Shown here: positions 51,540 to 60,414 of the stretch, piece after piece
How the letters are laid out: each line of letters begins with the position of its first letter
Numbering within the stretch: position 1 is the first letter of the stretch
Source of the DNA: Antennarius striatus
Taxonomy: Eukaryota; Chordata; Actinopteri; Lophiiformes; Antennariidae
Assembly (NCBI RefSeq): GCF_040054535.1
Contig: NC_090795.1
Span: 9,230,501 to 9,294,500, forward strand
Reading direction: 5' to 3'
DNA length: 64,000 bases
Notes under the pieces: model-generated
What the model saw: only the letters and a program-made list of their open reading frames with translations
The model's database searches: none
What the model was told of the DNA's origin: nothing
Made by a program: the position numbers and the translations under genes

Positions 51540-51686
51540 TCCTCATCTTATTCCACGACCCACGGGTGATTTCTCGCCAGCCTCGGCTGTGGGATCGCCG
51601 CTGCAGCTCCTCGGTTCAGCCCCTCTGCTGCTCCACATCAGCTGATCCGTCACGTGGTCTGCTGTCGTGGTCACACACTTCACAAA
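51540..51686 (+). promoter_or_regulatory. commd3: commd3 promoter / 5' UTR region
   Basis: CpG-rich, TATA-less DNA directly upstream of the commd3 ATG. It contains a perfect E-box CACGTG at 51651-51656 within GTCACGTGGTCT, about 30 bp before the start codon. The E-box suggests bHLH factors of the MYC/USF/TFE class. The transcription start is not defined from sequence. Confidence 0.6.
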
Positions 51687-51825
51687 ATGGAGTTGTCCGA
51701 GTGTGTGCAGAGAGGGCTCCAATCCCTGGCCGACCCGTGCGCCTTCGACCGGACGGGCTTCCAGGTGCTGGTCGACGCGTCCTACCGGAGCCTGCTCTCC
51801 TCCCGCGGAGACCCCGGAGTCCTCG
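51687..51825 (+). CDS. commd3: commd3 coding exon 1
   Basis: Starts at the ATG (CACAAAATGG) and ends at CTCG|GTGAGC, phase 1. It encodes MELSECVQRGLQSLADP through a SLLSSRGDPGVL segment in the helical N-terminal domain. Confidence 0.93.
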
Positions 51826-54800
51826 GTGAGCCGCCGCTTTGTCTCCGCTGCTGCTTCCGGTTTCTCCGTCTGCTGGTGGATGCGTGGACTTCCCGCTACG
51901 CTGTTTGCGGGGTTTTCTTTTTATTGTGTTGTTGCGTGCTTTGACCATCTCCAAACCGGTTCCCCGTGTTTACACTGAAGTGTTTTCTGGTTTCAGTCCG
52001 GGCTAAAACGGCGTTAGCCTCCCTGCTGCCTGCTTTACATTCACCAGCCAGCACCCCCATCACCGATCGGGACCCCCCCTTTGTCATTTTAAACTGACAT
52101 CACGTCCTCTCAGAAGATTAAAAACACAACCTTAGACTATTTCGGTCACCATTAATCAACGCTCACAATGGAAACACATCCGATCGTGCGCTTTTATCTA
52201 TTTCCGAGCAGGCATTTGAACGCAACATGGCTAGTTTGCGATCATCTGGATTTAAGCAGTAAATATAAATCAAAATGACCGCAGGCTTCCACATGTAATC
52301 ATTACAGCTCCTTCTCTGTCAGCTCGTTGGACAGCACATGTTTTAACACACCATGTGTCCTCCAACCTCCGCAGCGGTTCACCTCTTTAAATGGCAGAAT
52401 TATTTCCAACGTGAAATGTTTCCCAAGCAAACAAAGAGCCCTGGCTAATGCAGCTGAAGGTTCCATTCACATGCAAATCATCATTGATTTCCATTCCACA
52501 CGTCAATCTGGAGAGCACAAGTATGGATTGCACACATCGTTTAGCCTACAGCAGTGAAACGCGCCTGCACCAAATAAAAACAGCATGTCCTGCACTGCAG
52601 CCCTCTCAAAAGTGTTTCTGTGTGGTTGCAGATCAGCCTGAGCTGAAGCAGATTGACAAGATCTTGCTCAAACAGTGTCACACTGCAACCACCACCTTGA
52701 TATTGGAGGCAGTGAAACAAAACGCAGACAAGTCCACAATAAGGTAAGAGAAATGAGAGTCGTGGAGCTGCATGTGTTCTGCTGCACATCTAAAACAGCC
52801 TCATTTGTGGTCTATTTACGGCTTTCTCATTTCACACAGTGCGACAGGAAATGTGTTGCTCCAAATCCTGCTGTGTAGTATCATATGCATGGACGAAAGA
52901 TGTGACCTGTTCAGTATCTGCTTTGATTTTCGTTTGAGATCACAGCAATAAATTAAATGAACTCTCTGAAATATTGTCATTTCCTGTAACGCTGAAAAAA
53001 AAAAATTCAATGTTTTGCACAACCTGCATAAAAAAAAAATCCTGCAAGGCATTAAGAGTTATTAAATCTAGTCCGTATGCCATCGTGCTATATAGAAGGT
53101 TATTGAATTATAGAATGTTTGCAGTAAGAATCAAGGAATTAATCATATTCAGTATCCTTTGAATTTGCCATTGGATCAATGATACCTCTAATTGAAATAT
53201 GTTGAACATAATCAGTACACTGTTGTGTTGTTGGTCTACGTAGATAAGAAGTATCTCACACTTCACCAGCTGAACAGCCTGGTGTTGTATTTTATCAATG
53301 TAATCTGGATATGTTATTCAGTGGAGGGGTGGATGTTTGGGGTATGTTTTATTTTATTTTTGGGTTTTTATCTGTGGAGGAAATGTATATTTCAATATAA
53401 TTTATATGTAATACACCACATATTATATATATTAGTAGTCATACACTCTAAAAGTGTGAATATGTCTACAAATGTTTTGTTCACTTGTGAAATAGACACA
53501 ACATTCAACCTATATGGATTAAATTGGTCTTTTTTTAAAGAATAAATGCTTGGGTTTGGTTGCACATAACATTTCTGTCTAGAAAGCGAGGTGTAAAGCG
53601 ACTACGGTTCAGGATCAACTGCTGAATTCTGGTCGTGTCTTTTTCCAGCTCCTGCCTTGAAGAAGTGACATTCAGTGCAGAGAGAATAGAAATATTCTGT
53701 ACCACACATCAGGTGACTTAGCTCTTTCGTACTTAATTCCACATTTTGTTCATACAGTCTTTTTCTAATCATGGCTGACTCTGGATGCCCTTTCATTCAA
53801 CAGAAACATAAAAAAGACCTGGAATCTCTGTTAGGAAGGTAAGTCTCCTCACATCCACACAATCTGCATGTCACTAAGATTTTCTTTTATGCTGTTAGGT
53901 TTAAGCACTGCAGAATTATAACGTGATGATTTTCCTCATTGTTGGTTCTATGACTTCAAACTGATCACTACCACTGTTTAATAAAAACACAAATCCATTG
54001 CCACGGTTGGAAGTTAATACTGCAACTCTCGGGAAATCACAGGAACATAATTTAACATCTTCAATGTTAAACAGTGGGATTAAGGGTAAAGTTGATGCTG
54101 CTTCATCCCGCAAAACAAAGAAGAAATAAGTAACCCTCTCTTTGACTTTGTAAAGGGAATGATAAAGTCTTTAAATTATGCACACAATTTTTGTGCTGGA
54201 ACAAAGTGGTGGAACAAACGAGCCGTGTAGCCCATTGGAAACTACAGAACTGGGCTTGGTTCTCTGCTACAACAGCATTGTTGGATTATTGGCTTGACCT
54301 TTGTGAGCCTAATCCGGATGACTATGTCTTCTGTCATCCTCCAGCATAGGAAGGCGTCTACCTCAGATTAACGATGTGTCATGGCGTCTACAATACCACA
54401 TGAAGGTATACCAGAGAAGTTTTAAAGACCAGTCTTAATTTTTTTCTTGTTGCGTGTTTTTTTGTGCGTAAAACTTAAGTATTGTTTCCCAACAGAACGC
54501 ACAAGTCGATAAAGTCAACGTGCCTTTCTACTCTATTTCATTGAACACCGAGGTAAGACTCATACATTCAACACTGACTGTTTTTTTCTGTGCTTGAAAA
54601 TGATCGACTTTGCTCCTTTTTGTCAGAATGAAGGCGTGTCGGAGGACATCAACTTCTCCTGCACGATGGAGCAACTCCAGGTAGAGGAAGGCTTTTGTTA
54701 GTTGTGTACTGCTTTCAACTAACCAGCTCTTTATGTGTCCCTTTTTTTTCACCACAGCCGATCTATGAAAGTGAAATAAATCAATTCATTGAGGTGATTG

Positions 54801-55276
54801 CTGCCTGGTAACTTTGCATTCCAACCTAGGGATTTGTAAAGAATGTGCCGCATGAATACGCGTAAACCTGGAAGTGCATGCGTGGATTTTCTACCAGAGA
54901 AAGAGAATTTCATCGCAGGAGAGGAATCGGTTAATAAAATAAGAACAGGAGGACATTTAGTTCATGTTGTCCTGACCTTTTATATGAAAAAATTATTAAC
55001 TTTATTAAACCTTTGAAGCCCGCATATCACGATGAAGTTCTTGATTTGACGGTTGATGCTTCTTTATTTCACAAAATAAAATATTTCGTATTCGCATTAG
55101 AGTTACAAGGAAAGGACACCCCAAAGCAAAACTGTTTTGCTTTAATTAGTCAGTCAGTGTTTTTTCTTTCGTTCACTTTATTCCCATGTAAATGATCATT
55201 GGTTGCTTGTTTGCAGGATTTGGTGGGAAAACTCAAAGACGCTGCCAAGAGTGTGGAGAAAGCCAGTCAGATGTGA
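51687..55276 (+). CDS. commd3: commd3: COMM domain-containing protein 3
   Basis: Eight coding exons: 51687-51825, 52632-52743, 53649-53712, 53804-53838, 54345-54405, 54496-54552, 54627-54680, 55217-55276. They join in frame to 193 residues plus stop; human COMMD3 is about 195. Matching blocks include MELSE at the start, DQPELK, ILEAVKQNADKST, ERIEIFCTTHQ, LESLLGSIGR and, in the C-terminal COMM domain, INDVSWRLQYHMK, FSCTMEQLQDLVGKLKDA and the closing EKA. COMMD3 is a subunit of the CCC/Commander complex, which works with retriever and WASH in endosomal recycling of membrane proteins. The ATG is chosen because the first residues match the human start. The neighbour bmi1 lies downstream on the same strand, as in mammals. 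Confidence 0.96.
52632..52743 (+). CDS. commd3: commd3 coding exon 2
   Basis: Acceptor GGTTGCAG and donor AAG|GTAAGA; 112 nt, phase 1 to 2. It encodes DQPELKQIDKILLKQCH and an ILEAVKQNADKST helix, close to human DHPDLKHID...ILEAGKHRADKST. Confidence 0.95.
53649..53712 (+). CDS. commd3: commd3 coding exon 3
   Basis: Acceptor TTTTTCCAG and donor CATCAG|GTGACT; 64 nt, phase 2 to 0. It encodes LEEVTFSAERIEIFCTTHQ. Confidence 0.93.
53804..53838 (+). CDS. commd3: commd3 coding exon 4 (short)
   Basis: Acceptor TTCAACAG and donor GGAAG|GTAAGT; 35 nt, phase 0 to 2. It encodes KHKKDLESLLG, matching human NKNSLEILLG. Confidence 0.9.
54345..54405 (+). CDS. commd3: commd3 coding exon 5
   Basis: Acceptor ATCCTCCAG and donor GAAG|GTATAC; 61 nt, phase 2 to 0. 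It encodes SIGRRLPQINDVSWRLQYHM, the start of the COMM domain with its conserved tryptophan. Confidence 0.95.
54496..54552 (+). CDS. commd3: commd3 coding exon 6
   Basis: Acceptor CCCAACAG and donor CGAG|GTAAGA; 57 nt, phase 0 to 0. It encodes NAQVDKVNVPFYSISLNTE within the COMM domain beta-sheet region. Confidence 0.93.
54627..54680 (+). CDS. commd3: commd3 coding exon 7
   Basis: Acceptor TTTTTGTCAG and donor CCAG|GTAGAG; 54 nt, phase 0 to 0. It encodes NEGVSEDINFSCTMEQLQ. In the mammalian COMMD3-BMI1 readthrough I would expect the last commd3 exon to be skipped and this donor to be used. Confidence 0.95.
55217..55276 (+). CDS. commd3: commd3 terminal coding exon
   Basis: Acceptor GTTTGCAG; the TGA is at 55274-55276. 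It encodes DLVGKLKDAAKSVEKASQM, the conserved C-terminal helix of the COMM domain (human DLVGKLKDASKSLERATQL). Confidence 0.96.
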   Translation, partial: DLVGKLKDAAKSVEKASQM

Positions 55277-56529
55277 TGCTGGTGTCTTATTTCTTTGGGC
55301 CACAAAGCACTGAACTCCTGCAAAGTCCAGCGACATTCCTAATCAATTTGTTCCCCCCTTTTTTTTTTTTAACCTAAAAATAACGACAATGCAGGCTATG
55401 TGAGACATTGATCACTGCGTGTCAATAAACAACGATAAATATTGTCATCACAGCTTTGATTGTTTGCTTGTTCTTGATATGTTGGAAAATATCTGTAATA
55501 AAACAGTTGATGGTGTTGTGGCGTTGGATGTTTCTTGTGGAGGAAACGGAGTGGATTTACCGGTACGCGTGTTTTGTCAACACAACCAGCCTGTTAGGGA
55601 TTTTTGCCATAGTTGGATGACAGAGCAGCCATTTCTTTCCCGGAGCAACGAGAGGATCAACCCTTTTTTTTTTTCTTTTTCTGGTGGACTCAAGACAGTT
55701 TGTAAAAGATAAAATCTATAGATTTGTATTGAAAACTCCCAACGTGTTTTCGGTTTTTGTTCACGCCTCTGAACTTTTCTGCATCCACCTCTGTTGAAGG
55801 TTCAAAGCTCCCAGATGAAGCGTCAGCGGCTCAGATTCCATAAACATCCGAGATGCCCCCTTTTTTTTTTTTTTTTTTTTTTTTCTGCGGCTCTGGCTGA
55901 AGGATAAAGACTCCAATTCATCAAGTGGAAGCTGCGGCGCATTTTTTTTTTTTTGCAGATGTCAGGACAGCTTGTGACAAAGGTTTGACACCAGAGCCAT
56001 TTGTCAAATGAACACATCTTAACCAAGTGCGTGGGTCTTTTAAAAGCGCCACGGAACTCAGATGAATAACAAGGGTGGCCAGAGACTGATGGAGGCATTT
56101 TGACCGTCAAAACAACGTGAACGTGTGTGAGTACGTGGGTTTGACTTATTTTTAACACCCGAGACTGGGGGGGGGGGCACCATCAGTAGCCTACTTTCTG
56201 AACATTTACGTGAAATGTGAGAGAAGTAGGTTATATTTTAGGGCTTGGGTTGTGCGATCTCGTGAAGGAAGGTTGTCAAACTCAATATATATTGTTGGTT
56301 ATTTGAAATAATGCGTCAGACACACAAAAAAAAGGAAGAAAAATGACCCCGGAATCTAATTTTTCTTCACGCGTAAACAGCCGTCTGGTGTTGGAGAGGA
56401 ACACAAAGAGGAGAGTTTTTTACACGAGGTTTTTTGTGTTCATACGGTTGTGTTGTTTACTTGTGTGTGTTTGTTTGCGATTTCCTATCACGCGTGTAGC
56501 ACATAAGGACAAACTGAATACACCGACAG
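55277..56529 (+). other. commd3: commd3 3' UTR and commd3-bmi1 spacer
   Basis: AATAAA signals occur at 55424-55429 and 55497-55502, giving a short 3' UTR of about 150-240 nt. Beyond them the spacer holds three T-runs (55665-55677, 55859-55884, 55940-55955) and a G-run at 56168-56176, with no recognisable exon. The spacer separates two same-strand genes and could carry termination or insulation signals. Confidence 0.65.
55424..55429 (+). other. commd3: Polyadenylation signal AATAAA (commd3)
   Basis: First AATAAA after the commd3 stop, 148 nt downstream. A second lies at 55497-55502. Confidence 0.6.
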
Positions 56530-56969
56530 TAATTCCTAGGCACCCTTAAGCAACGAGACCACGTGACCAAAGCGGGGCGGTCGAACTACAAGCCATTTTG
56601 GGGACGGTGTCAGTTTCCACGGAGCACACACACACATACACACACACACACTGCTGCGTTTACTGTGGCGAAGCGGGTATTTTGGAGGCAAAGTTATCCG
56701 TGCCAAAGTGGGAGCCTTCCCCAGCCGAACTGGGACGACTGGGTTCTGTCCAAGCCCCGGATCGGATACGCGCAGGGCACACAAGCGGCGAGGAGAAGAG
56801 GAGTTTTATTCCCACATCTGAAATGCGCTCTGGTTCTCCGTGCGCTCTGACAGCGTCTGCAGCCTGCTTCAAGATGGCGGCTCGGCTCCTATTCATTTTC
56901 TGCTGATCGCCTCCCAACTTTCATTGTCTATTCGCCTCAAGACCCACCGATTCCCAGCCGAGCCTTAGG
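56530..56969 (+). promoter_or_regulatory. bmi1: bmi1 CpG-rich promoter and non-coding exon 1
   Basis: CpG-rich DNA ending in a strong donor (TTAG|GTAAGT, GT at 56970), in the right place for a BMI1-type non-coding first exon. It contains an E-box CACGTG (56560-56565), a GGGGCGG GC-box near 56574, and the TISU/YY1-type element CAAGATGGCGGC at 56870-56881. A short CA/TA-interrupted repeat lies at 56627-56651. The exon 1 start is not fixed; its end is inferred from the donor. The ATG in the TISU element opens a 10-codon upstream frame. Confidence 0.6.
56874..56906 (+). other. bmi1: bmi1 5' UTR upstream ORF (10 codons)
   Basis: The ATG inside CAAGATGGCGGC starts a frame MAARLLFIFC followed by TGA, wholly within the predicted non-coding exon 1. 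A longer in-frame upstream ATG (56822) would give about 27 codons. Whether either is translated is unknown. Confidence 0.4.
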
Positions 56970-57121
56970 GTAAGTCTCCTTCGATATCGTCTCTAACTAA
57001 CGGGAGCAGAAGGTGTTGTTTTCGATGGAACCAGTTTGTGGTTTTTTTTTATGCGCACGGATCCAGCGGTGGATGTGTTGCTTTTAACGGTGGCTGCATT
57101 GAAACACAGACGTGGAGCTCC

Positions 57122-57126
57122 GTGTG

Positions 57127-57163
<37 letters not shown>
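57122..57163 (+). repeat. (TG)n microsatellite
   Basis: TG repeat with one CG interruption in bmi1 intron 1; a second block lies at 57188-57207. Confidence 0.97.
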
Positions 57164-57166
<3 letters not shown>

Positions 57167-58109
57167 TATCTGCGCACCACTTTTTTTGTGTGTGTGTGTG
57201 TGTGTCTGTGCAAAAGATGTTCCTCACTCGGACACAAACGCGAATTGAGAGTCAGGTCCACCAAATACAGCTTAAGTTGATGTTCCTCCACGCGTCCGTG
57301 GAGGCTGATGGTAGTTCGGTTTTATCCTGGATCGTTCGGATTCATGTGAAGAGTGAGATCCGAGGCGAACCCGGCTGTGTCGGTGTCGATGTGAGCAGCA
57401 GCAAGTGCTCCAAACGCTCATTCCGTGCCCATAATTCCACTTAGCGGCTTCATTTTATAGAGTCGGGTTGTGTTGGGTGTTCTGAACCGGGTGATGTGTT
57501 TTTTTCGGGTGTATGAAACCCAATATTGGATTTATTAACTTAACTTGGATTGCTCCCCTGAACATTGACAAGGAGACGAAGCTTTTTTTTAATTGCGCGT
57601 AAATGTTTCCTGATGGCTGATCGGTAATTAAATTCCGTGAATCGTCGTTAAACGATGCGCTGCCATGGGTTTTTTTTTCTGTCTGATTTGGACGGATTGT
57701 TTGATTTTTAGACATTTTTAAAAAGAAAAAACACGCAACTGATTTCGACACGTCGGCCATGGATACAAAAATGTGTTGGTATCCCAAGAGCAGCCAAAGC
57801 AAACGTCAACTCACTTAATTCCACGTTTGCTGTGTGTGGACTGTTTGTTTAAAGGGGGGGGGGATATTCAAGTTCTCCATAGATTTCCATTTTGTGCCGT
57901 GACCGACGGACGCAGCGCGCTGCGCGTCTCTGGACGGACAGACTGACGCGAACCGAACGGGGTTCTGCGTCCTGGACTCTTTGAATTTATAAAAAAAAAT
58001 CAAACCATCCTTTTGTATGAATTCTGTTAATGTTGAACTAATTAGGTTTAGGATGGAGCACATGTAACCTTGCTGTGGTTTGAAGCTCCACAGCCTCATC
58101 AGTCGCTGG

Positions 58110-58156
58110 GGAGGAGGAGGAGGAGGAGGAGGAGGAGGAGGAGGAGGAGGAGGAGG
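58110..58156 (+). repeat. (GGA)n trinucleotide array
   Basis: About 15 GGA units in bmi1 intron 1. The purine-only strand could form triplex or quadruplex structures. Confidence 0.98.
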
Positions 58157-60279
58157 GAGAAACTTTTTGAACGTTTGAAGTGAAAGTCGTCCTCGCTTTG
58201 TGTCGTGTCTCTGAAGTGTTATTCATGTCGTCAGTCTTCATCCTCTTCATTTAAAAAAAAATAAAAAGGAGTGTTAATAGCAAACTGTTAGTGCTTCGGG
58301 TCGCCAAATCTCAATTGGGTTTTTACGCTGCTTTGGTTGATTTTCGGGCTTTTCCAGAGGAACTGGTGTCATGTGGAGTAAATGATGCGGACACCACTTT
58401 GGATCACGTCATGGACCCGAGAGAAATATGTGTGGATTTGTCGACGCTTTGCTGGGAGATGTTATGAATTAATTGAAGATGTGTCCTTACACAATGCTCC
58501 ATAATTTAATTAGTATCAGACGTAAACACCACAAGAGTCGTTTGAGTCTCATTCTTTTAATCCTCTTCACGTTTCTGCCCCGCTTGACTTGAAGTCTTTT
58601 AAAAGCTGAGGACGCAGCCACCTCCGGACAGAACAGAGAACAGTTGTCCAAACACCAACCAATCGATTAATGGCGCAACAGGCTCCCGGTCTGGGCCTGA
58701 ATGTACGCAGACATTATCCATCAAAGTCCATGTGCGCTGCGTCCACGATCCAAACCCGTCAGCGGTGTTCTGTTCGGACTGGATCCCACTGCTGGATCCC
58801 AGAACCGGACCGGACCTGTAACGCGATGCTGGGGGCCACGACGTACAGATCTGGACCGAATGTCTGTCATCAGGTGTCTATGGATGGTCACATCCTCCTG
58901 TCCAATCCGCAGTTTGACTTTTAAATTTGCTTCCAGTTATTGAAATGACAGCGAACGGCTCCTCACTCTCTTGGCTATTCTTAATTATATGTGACGAATT
59001 GAAAAGAATTGTTTTGTCCAAACTTTCAGAGACAGCTTGGCTCTCAAAAGATTGGATATAATGGAAAACGAAGACACCATGTGAGCCTTTATGGCGCGTC
59101 AGGAACGTTCGAATCCCGCTGCTTTTAAAGTGCGGCCGCTGTTGACGATGATGAAACTGGTTAAACGAAACAATAATGTCGCGTAATAAAGAAGAAAAAT
59201 CCAGTGTGCGCGTCAACTTGAGCGCAGTGGTTGCTGACTGGCCATGTTGGTGCTGCGGGGGCTCATTATCGCGCACTCGACGCGAACAACACGGCGCAAA
59301 GCGAATCGGAATAAAAACAGAGACGATTCCACCGAGTTGGGACACGTCTGCGCCTCCGAAGATTTATGAAGCCCGGATAGACGCAATGGGTACTGGTTTA
59401 TTACAGGTTTATTTGCCCCCCTTCCGAGGGAAACCCCGCAGTCCGTTGAACCGCTACGGGCTTTTCCCCCCACAAAATGGCAGCCGAGCTGTCGGCAGCG
59501 ATCCAGCGGCTCTCCGTGAGCGCGGAGGGACGTGGAGCCTCCGGTCCCTCCTCGCTCCCCCTCACGCCGCACCGGAGAGCTCAGCGAGCGGCTGTTTCGG
59601 TTCCAGATCCTTACCGCCTTGTTGGGATGACTGGCGATCAGCCATGTGGGCTTAAAAAGCACACGGAGTTGCCATAGAAACGCTTAGGTTTCTCCACAGC
59701 CTGTGCGGTACACCTGACGCAGTGAAAGGGTGTCTCCTGTCACCCCCCCCCCCCCACCGGCACCACCAGCACCCCTCATTCTCTCTCTCTGAACCAAATA
59801 TTAGTTCACACCAAAAACTGAAAGTTTTTCGTCAGACTCGGTGCGGAATCATCTTTAAATGGATGAGCCGAACTAGTTTGTCTCCAAGGGAACCCTCTCT
59901 GGGGGGTAAACGTCCTATTAATCTAATATTCTTCCCAATCCAACATTGAACACCCCAATCTTGCGGAATGTTATATTTTTTCCGGCTCATTTTTAGAGAC
60001 TGTGACGCTCGTTTGCGGCTGCGCGGTGCCACCAATCCGCCACCAGAGCCTCTTCCCTTCGGCTATTATTGAATTAGAATAAAAGACGGTGTTGCTTTAA
60101 CGCAGTTAAACAAACAGAATCCTTTCCCCCCCAAATGGTCTTTATTGTCAAAGAACCCTGCAGCCCCCTGATGCCTCCTTTCCCTTCATGCATGCTGTGT
60201 TTTGACGTTTTCTTCTCCTCCTCCTCCTCCGTCTTCTTCTTCTTCTTCTTTTTCTCCTTTTTCTTCTTTTTCCACGCAG

Positions 60280-60414
60280 GATTTTCTTCTCCTCCTTTCA
60301 ACATGCATCGGACGACTAGGATAAAGATTACTGAGCTCAACCCTCACCTCATGTGCGTCCTGTGCGGAGGATATTTCATCGACGCCACCACCATCATCGA
60401 ATGCCTACATTCAT
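60280..60414 (+). CDS. bmi1: bmi1 exon 2 with start codon
   Basis: Acceptor CCACGCAG ends at 60279, followed by 23 nt of 5' UTR; ATG at 60303-60305; donor TCAT|GTGAGA, phase 1. It encodes [17 protein letters not shown] and the first half of the RING finger, identical in pattern to human BMI1. Confidence 0.96.

Larger units (their letters stand above)
56970..60279 (+). other. bmi1: bmi1 intron 1
   Basis: About 3.3 kb between non-coding exon 1 and the ATG-bearing exon. It holds TG repeats (57122-57163, 57188-57207), a GGA array (58110-58156), and CpG-rich blocks at about 57890-57965 and 59090-59640. Its 3' end is a long pyrimidine tract (60208-60275) before the acceptor. Open frames at 58670-58924 and 59176-59662 are by-products of GC-rich sequence with no known domain. 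Confidence 0.6.

Noticed and set aside
51452..51978. Three overlapping plus-strand frames and two minus-strand frames around the commd3 start
   Set aside because: Only the frame starting at 51687 matches COMMD3 and connects in phase to later exons. The others are shadows of GC-rich promoter DNA.
58670..59662. Open frames of 80-159 residues in bmi1 intron 1
   Set aside because: CpG-rich intronic sequence with several overlapping frames on both strands, no domain, and no splice phase link to bmi1.
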